9,982 nt of DNA from Anaerobacillus sp. GTDB taxonomy: Bacteria > Bacillota > Bacilli > Bacillales_H > Anaerobacillaceae. The translations under genes and the position numbers were made by a program. Of this stretch, positions 7,540 to 9,982 are shown piece after piece. The stretch spans positions 1 to 9,982 of the forward strand of contig SKOL01000136.1 of the NCBI GenBank assembly GCA_007120055.1. Direction: 5' to 3'. The notes beneath the pieces were generated by a model. It searched no databases. It saw nothing but the letters and a program-made list of their open reading frames with translations, and was not told the origin of the DNA. Each line of letters begins with the position of its first letter. Position 1 is the first letter of the stretch.

Positions 7540-7758
7540 TTATTGCAAATTAAAAGAGAGGGACGTTTGCCGGTAGTTAATTTTGCAGCGGGTGGAGTAG
7601 CAACCCCAGCTGATGTGGAACTGATGATGCAGCTTGGAGCTGATGCAGTGTTTGTTGGTTCCGGTATTTTTAAATCAGAAAATCCTGAGAAATTTGCACG
7701 AGCGATTGTAGAAGCAACAACTCATTATGAGGATTATGAATTGATCGCGAAGCTCTCT
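7540..7758 (+). pseudogene. pdxS: PdxS (PLP synthase lyase subunit) C-terminal fragment
   Basis: About 73 codons encode a near-canonical stretch of Pdx[61 protein letters not shown] and [13 protein letters not shown]. The [10 protein letters not shown] loop is a phosphate-binding segment of this TIM barrel. The first roughly 200 residues of the usual ~295, including the catalytic lysines, are absent, and the conserved tail (K-x-LG-x-AMKGI ... ERGW) is replaced by unrelated sequence after 7758. The frame opens at ATG 7495, which has no RBS, and continues without a stop into ald. The conservation of the fragment implies either recent truncation or recent arrival. No pdxT follows. PdxS makes the cofactor used by the adjacent aminotransferase, but the fragment cannot be active, so that link is probably coincidental. 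Confidence 0.88.
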
Positions 7759-7782
7759 ATTAGTTCAATAATCTTAATGATT

Positions 7783-7792
7783 AAAAGGGTGG
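7783..7792 (+). promoter_or_regulatory. ald ribosome binding site deciding the start
   Basis: AAAAGGGTGG at 7783-7792 is the only RBS-like sequence in the 484-codon open frame. It lies 8 bases before ATG 7801 and 5 before ATG 7798, supporting translation of ald from here and not from ATG 7495. Confidence 0.65.
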
Positions 7793-7800
7793 AATGTATG

Positions 7801-8949
7801 ATGATTATTGGAATTCCAAAAGAAATTAAAAATAGTGAAAACCGTGTTGCTCTTACTCCAAGTGGGGTTATTTCCTTACTAAAAGCTGGTCATAACGTAT
7901 TAGTTGAGAAAGATGCAGGAGTCGGAAGCAACTTTACGAACGAGGATTACGCTAGTGCTGGTGCAGAAATCGTTGAAAGTGCAGAGGATATATGGTCCAG
8001 AGCTGACATGATCATGAAAGTGAAGGAGCCTCTCCCTACTGAGTATGATTATTTCCGTGAAGGGTTAATCCTATTTACTTACTTGCACTTAGCTGCTGAA
8101 CCGTCTTTAGCGCAAGCGTTAAAGGATAAAGGTGTTATTGCATTTGCATATGAAACAGTAGCCGCTGGCCGTACTCTTCCTCTACTTACTCCAATGAGTG
8201 AAGTTGCTGGTCGAATGGCTGCGCAAATTGGTGCTCAATTTTTACAAAAAACAAACGGTGGCAAAGGAATCCTCCTTGCAGGAGTTCCTGGTGTGAGCCG
8301 TGGCAAAGTGACCATTATTGGTGCGGGGGTAGTAGGTACCAATGCAGCAAAAATCGCTATTGGTTTAGGTGCCGATGTCACACTTCTAGATTTAAGCGCT
8401 GATCGTTTACGAGAAATAGATGATATTTTTGGCAATCAAATTAAGACGTTATTGTCAAATCCATTAAACATTGCAGAATCTGTAGTCGAAGCGGATCTTT
8501 TAATTGGTGCGGTATTAATCCCAGGTGCAAAGGCACCTAAACTTGTCACAGAAGAAATGGTAAAAGCAATGAAACCAGGTTCTGTTATTGTAGATGTTGC
8601 GATTGACCAAGGTGGTATTGTAGAGACGGTTGACCAGATTACAACACATGATAGCCCAACATATGAAAAACATGGTGTTGTGCATTACGCAGTAGCAAAT
8701 ATGCCAGGAGCAGTACCAAGAACATCGACCATTGCTTTAACAAATGTAACAGTTCCTTATGCGTTACAAATTGCTAATAAAGGTGTATACAAAGCAATCA
8801 CCGACAGTGAATCTTTAAAACTGGGATTAAATGTAGCACACGGAGAAATCACATATGAGGCTGTTGCAAAAGATCTTGGCTATTCTTTTGTTTCACCAGA
8901 AAAGCTTTTTGAAAAAAAGTTACAACTGTCTAAGCCATTTGCAGAATAA
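7801..8949 (+). CDS. ald: Alanine dehydrogenase
   Basis: Cytosolic NAD-dependent enzyme interconverting L-alanine with pyruvate, ammonia and NADH. From ATG 7801 it is 382 residues, close to the usual ~370-380, and begins with the family N-terminus [20 protein letters not shown]. Expected active-site residues are in place: R15, K75 (MKVKEPL), H96 (TYLHLAAEP) and D269 (VDVAIDQGG). The Rossmann NAD loop is [14 protein letters not shown] (GAGVVG at 174-179), with an acidic residue at the end of the second strand (LLDLS). [12 protein letters not shown] is the late conserved block. The open frame extends upstream to 7495 through a pdxS scrap, but the family start, RBS and length all favour 7801 (or 7798). 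A strong terminator follows at 9021-9083. With the upstream aminotransferase it can recycle pyruvate during amine catabolism, and it may also serve growth on alanine. Confidence 0.96.
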   Translation: MIIGIPKEIKNSENRVALTPSGVISLLKAGHNVLVEKDAGVGSNFTNEDYASAGAEIVESAEDIWSRADMIMKVKEPLPTEYDYFREGLILFTYLHLAAEPSLAQALKDKGVIAFAYETVAAGRTLPLLTPMSEVAGRMAAQIGAQFLQKTNGGKGILLAGVPGVSRGKVTIIGAGVVGTNAAKIAIGLGADVTLLDLSADRLREIDDIFGNQIKTLLSNPLNIAESVVEADLLIGAVLIPGAKAPKLVTEEMVKAMKPGSVIVDVAIDQGGIVETVDQITTHDSPTYEKHGVVHYAVANMPGAVPRTSTIALTNVTVPYALQIANKGVYKAITDSESLKLGLNVAHGEITYEAVAKDLGYSFVSPEKLFEKKLQLSKPFAE

Positions 8950-9020
8950 TCATAAATTTTAGAATGGTTTAAGAAAGTAGGAATTTCTAATTTTATTTTC
9001 ATGTCACTAACAATTTAGTT

Positions 9021-9083
9021 AGGATCCATAAAAACGACGATATTTGGATAATATTATATCGTTTTTGTGGTCCTATCTTTTTT
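9021..9083 (+). terminator. Rho-independent terminator of ald
   Basis: AGGATCCATAAAAACGA (9021-9037) pairs with TCGTTTTTGTGGTCCT (9059-9074) with one G-U pair and one bulged base. The loop is AT-rich and a T6 run follows at 9078-9083. Position 70 bp after the ald stop fits its 3' end. Confidence 0.7.
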
Positions 9084-9124
9084 GGGGGCAAACTGTAAGT
9101 GAATTAAATTGGCATGTGAATATT

Positions 9125-9153
9125 TTGACTGAAAGGTTATTTAGGTGAATAAT
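9125..9153 (+). promoter_or_regulatory. Putative promoter of a truncated small ORF
   Basis: TTGACT (9125-9130), 17-bp spacer and AATAAT (9148-9153), each one or two mismatches from consensus. It lies 48 bp before the ATG of the 31-codon ORF at 9201 and downstream of the ald terminator, so it is an independent start of transcription. Confidence 0.45.
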
Positions 9154-9200
9154 CATCTTCTTTTTTTAACTAATAGTTTATACTAGTTAGGAGGGGTGCT

Positions 9201-9296
9201 ATGCTACAGAATAAATGGAATCAAACGTATCACCCCTTTATTAAAATTAACCTGTTCGGTATTTGCAAAAAGAAACTCTGCTTGTTGTTGGATTAA
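9201..9296 (+). CDS. 31-codon ORF, probable 5' stub of a truncated gene
   Basis: ATG 9201 has an excellent RBS (AGGAGGG, 9189-9195) and an upstream promoter. The first codons, MLQNKWNQTYHPFIK, have no relation to neighbouring genes. From about codon 13 (9238) to the TAA at 9294-9296 the DNA is the antisense of a histidine kinase fragment, so INLFGICKKKLCLLLD is an accidental reading. This is best read as the promoter, RBS and first dozen codons of a lost gene joined to unrelated DNA. The identity of the lost gene is not recognised. The stub could still be transcribed and translated into a 31-residue peptide; no function is claimed. Confidence 0.4.
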   Translation: MLQNKWNQTYHPFIKINLFGICKKKLCLLLD

Positions 9297-9297
9297 T
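9238..9297 (-). pseudogene. 60-bp histidine kinase scrap next to the intact regulator
   Basis: These 60 bases match 5112-5171 with a single mismatch (9291) and correspond to residues about 89-108 of the kinase sensor region. They abut the response regulator 3' end directly: relative to the 5.4-kb copy, about 228 bp covering the kinase start and first transmembrane helix are missing. The rest of this kinase copy is gone. It shows that the regulator at 9307 once had its own downstream kinase. Confidence 0.85.
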
Positions 9298-9298
9298 C

Positions 9299-9385
9299 TA
9301 ATTACTTTAACTAGCCACAAACTTGTATCCGACTCCTCTCACTGTAATGATATGCCTCGGATTTAGGGGGTCTTCTTCAATTTTT
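9299..9385. repeat. Direct repeat, copy 2: regulator 3' end
   Basis: Matches 5401-5487 in the same orientation, 3,898 bp apart, with two mismatches in the first 60 bases. This copy keeps the intact reading frame of the regulator C-terminus. Confidence 0.85.
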
Positions 9386-9982
9386 TTCCTTAGGCATGAC
9401 ATATGAACAACCACTGTTCTTTTTTCGCTATACGTATCCAAGCCCCAAATTTTATCTAGTAATTGTTCTGAAGAGAACACTTGATTTGGATATTGGATTA
9501 AAAATTTAAGTAGATCGAATTCCTTGGCAGTTAAGTGAATTTGCTGACCATCACGAAATACTTCACGTGCATTGCTATCAATTGAAATATTATCAAATAA
9601 GATTTGACGATTCGTTGATTGTTTTTTCTTGAGAATACGATTTCTTCTTAAGTGAGCCTTCACCCGCGCCATTAATACCCCAATGCTAAATGGTTTTTCA
9701 ATATAATCATCGCCACCGATACTTAAACCTAAAATTTTATCACTATCAGTATTTTTACAACTCATAAAAATAATTGGTGAGCTAGTAATCATTCGCAACT
9801 GACTACAAACTTCAATTCCATCAATATCTGGAAGCATAATATCTAGTAGAATAAGAGAAGGTGATTTCTTTTTTACAATCTCTACACCTTCTTTTCCAGA
9901 TGAAGTGATTGAATATGGAATTACCTCTTGTTCAAAACAGATAGAAAGAAGATTTTGAATCTCTTTGTCATCTTCAATAATG
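9307..9982 (-). CDS. OmpR/PhoB-family response regulator (5' end just outside the window)
   Basis: DNA-binding response regulator; 224 residues are visible and only the first few are cut by the window edge, so the M at 9837 is internal. Receiver domain: IIEDD (acidic pocket) at the edge, LLDIMLPDIDGIEV with the phosphoacceptor Asp, FMSCKN (switch Ser) and GGDDYIEKPF (conserved Lys). Linker: LMARVKAHLRRNR. Winged helix: HLTAKEFDLLKFL, NQVFSSEQLLDKIWG, recognition-helix region RTVVVHMSCLRKKIEEDP and wing HIITVRGVGYKFVAS. All key residues are present, so the protein should be functional. Its expected downstream kinase is reduced to a 60-bp scrap, making it an orphan unless it works with another kinase. 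The kinase at 3251-5434 belongs to the paralogous locus but has two stops. Confidence 0.93.
   Translation of the reverse strand, partial: IIEDDKEIQNLLSICFEQEVIPYSITSSGKEGVEIVKKKSPSLILLDIMLPDIDGIEVCSQLRMITSSPIIFMSCKNTDSDKILGLSIGGDDYIEKPFSIGVLMARVKAHLRRNRILKKKQSTNRQILFDNISIDSNAREVFRDGQQIHLTAKEFDLLKFLIQYPNQVFSSEQLLDKIWGLDTYSEKRTVVVHMSCLRKKIEEDPLNPRHIITVRGVGYKFVAS

Noticed and set aside
5401..9385. Composite transposon with the repeated junctions as terminal repeats
   Set aside because: The repeats are direct pieces of a regulator and kinase gene, with no transposase, terminal inverted repeats or target-site duplication visible.

Overview
The window looks like a chromosomal stretch of a low-GC Gram-positive bacterium, most likely a Bacillaceae relative. 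The basis is the AT-rich sequence, strong AAGGAGG-type ribosome binding sites, a GTG start, TTGACA/TATAAT-like promoters, and a Bacillus-like alanine dehydrogenase, IlvD and OmpR-family regulator. The genus cannot be fixed from the sequence alone. No rRNA, tRNA, CRISPR array, insertion sequence or phage gene was seen.

Layout: (1) 1-564 +, the C-terminal part of a LysR-type regulator cut by the window edge. (2) About 700-1382 +, the 3' half of a Thermus/Rickettsia-type isocitrate dehydrogenase, 5'-truncated and frameshifted. (3) 1397-3067 +, intact ilvD. (4) About 3074-3232 +, a 53-codon scrap of an aldehyde dehydrogenase ending in a perfect 12-bp hairpin. (5) 3251-5434 -, a dCache/HAMP sensor histidine kinase broken by two in-frame stops. 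(6) 5409-5577 -, a collapsed remnant of its response regulator. (7) 5731-5946 +, a decayed lipoprotein-like reading frame. (8) 6011-7405 +, an intact class-III aminotransferase. (9) About 7540-7758 +, a C-terminal pdxS scrap reading in frame into (10) 7801-8949 +, intact alanine dehydrogenase with a terminator at 9021-9083. (11) 9201-9296 +, a 31-codon ORF with a good promoter and RBS whose second half is antisense to a stray 60-bp piece of the histidine kinase. (12) 9307-9982 -, a near-complete OmpR-family response regulator running off the window.

The intact genes are metabolic. IlvD serves branched-chain amino acid and pantothenate synthesis. The aminotransferase and alanine dehydrogenase form a plausible pair: transamination to pyruvate makes alanine, and Ald returns pyruvate with release of ammonia. 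The two regulatory loci are paralogous: the response regulator/kinase junction near 5.4 kb is repeated near 9.3 kb in the same orientation. One locus kept the kinase (now with stops) and lost the regulator; the other kept the regulator and lost the kinase.

The most striking property of the window is that almost every junction between intact genes contains a fragment of a different gene. This looks like deletion-driven decay and rearrangement. I see no convincing novel defence, mobile or RNA system. The best leads are the reciprocal decay of the duplicated two-component system, the pdxS-ald in-frame join, and the gene scraps at the breakpoints.
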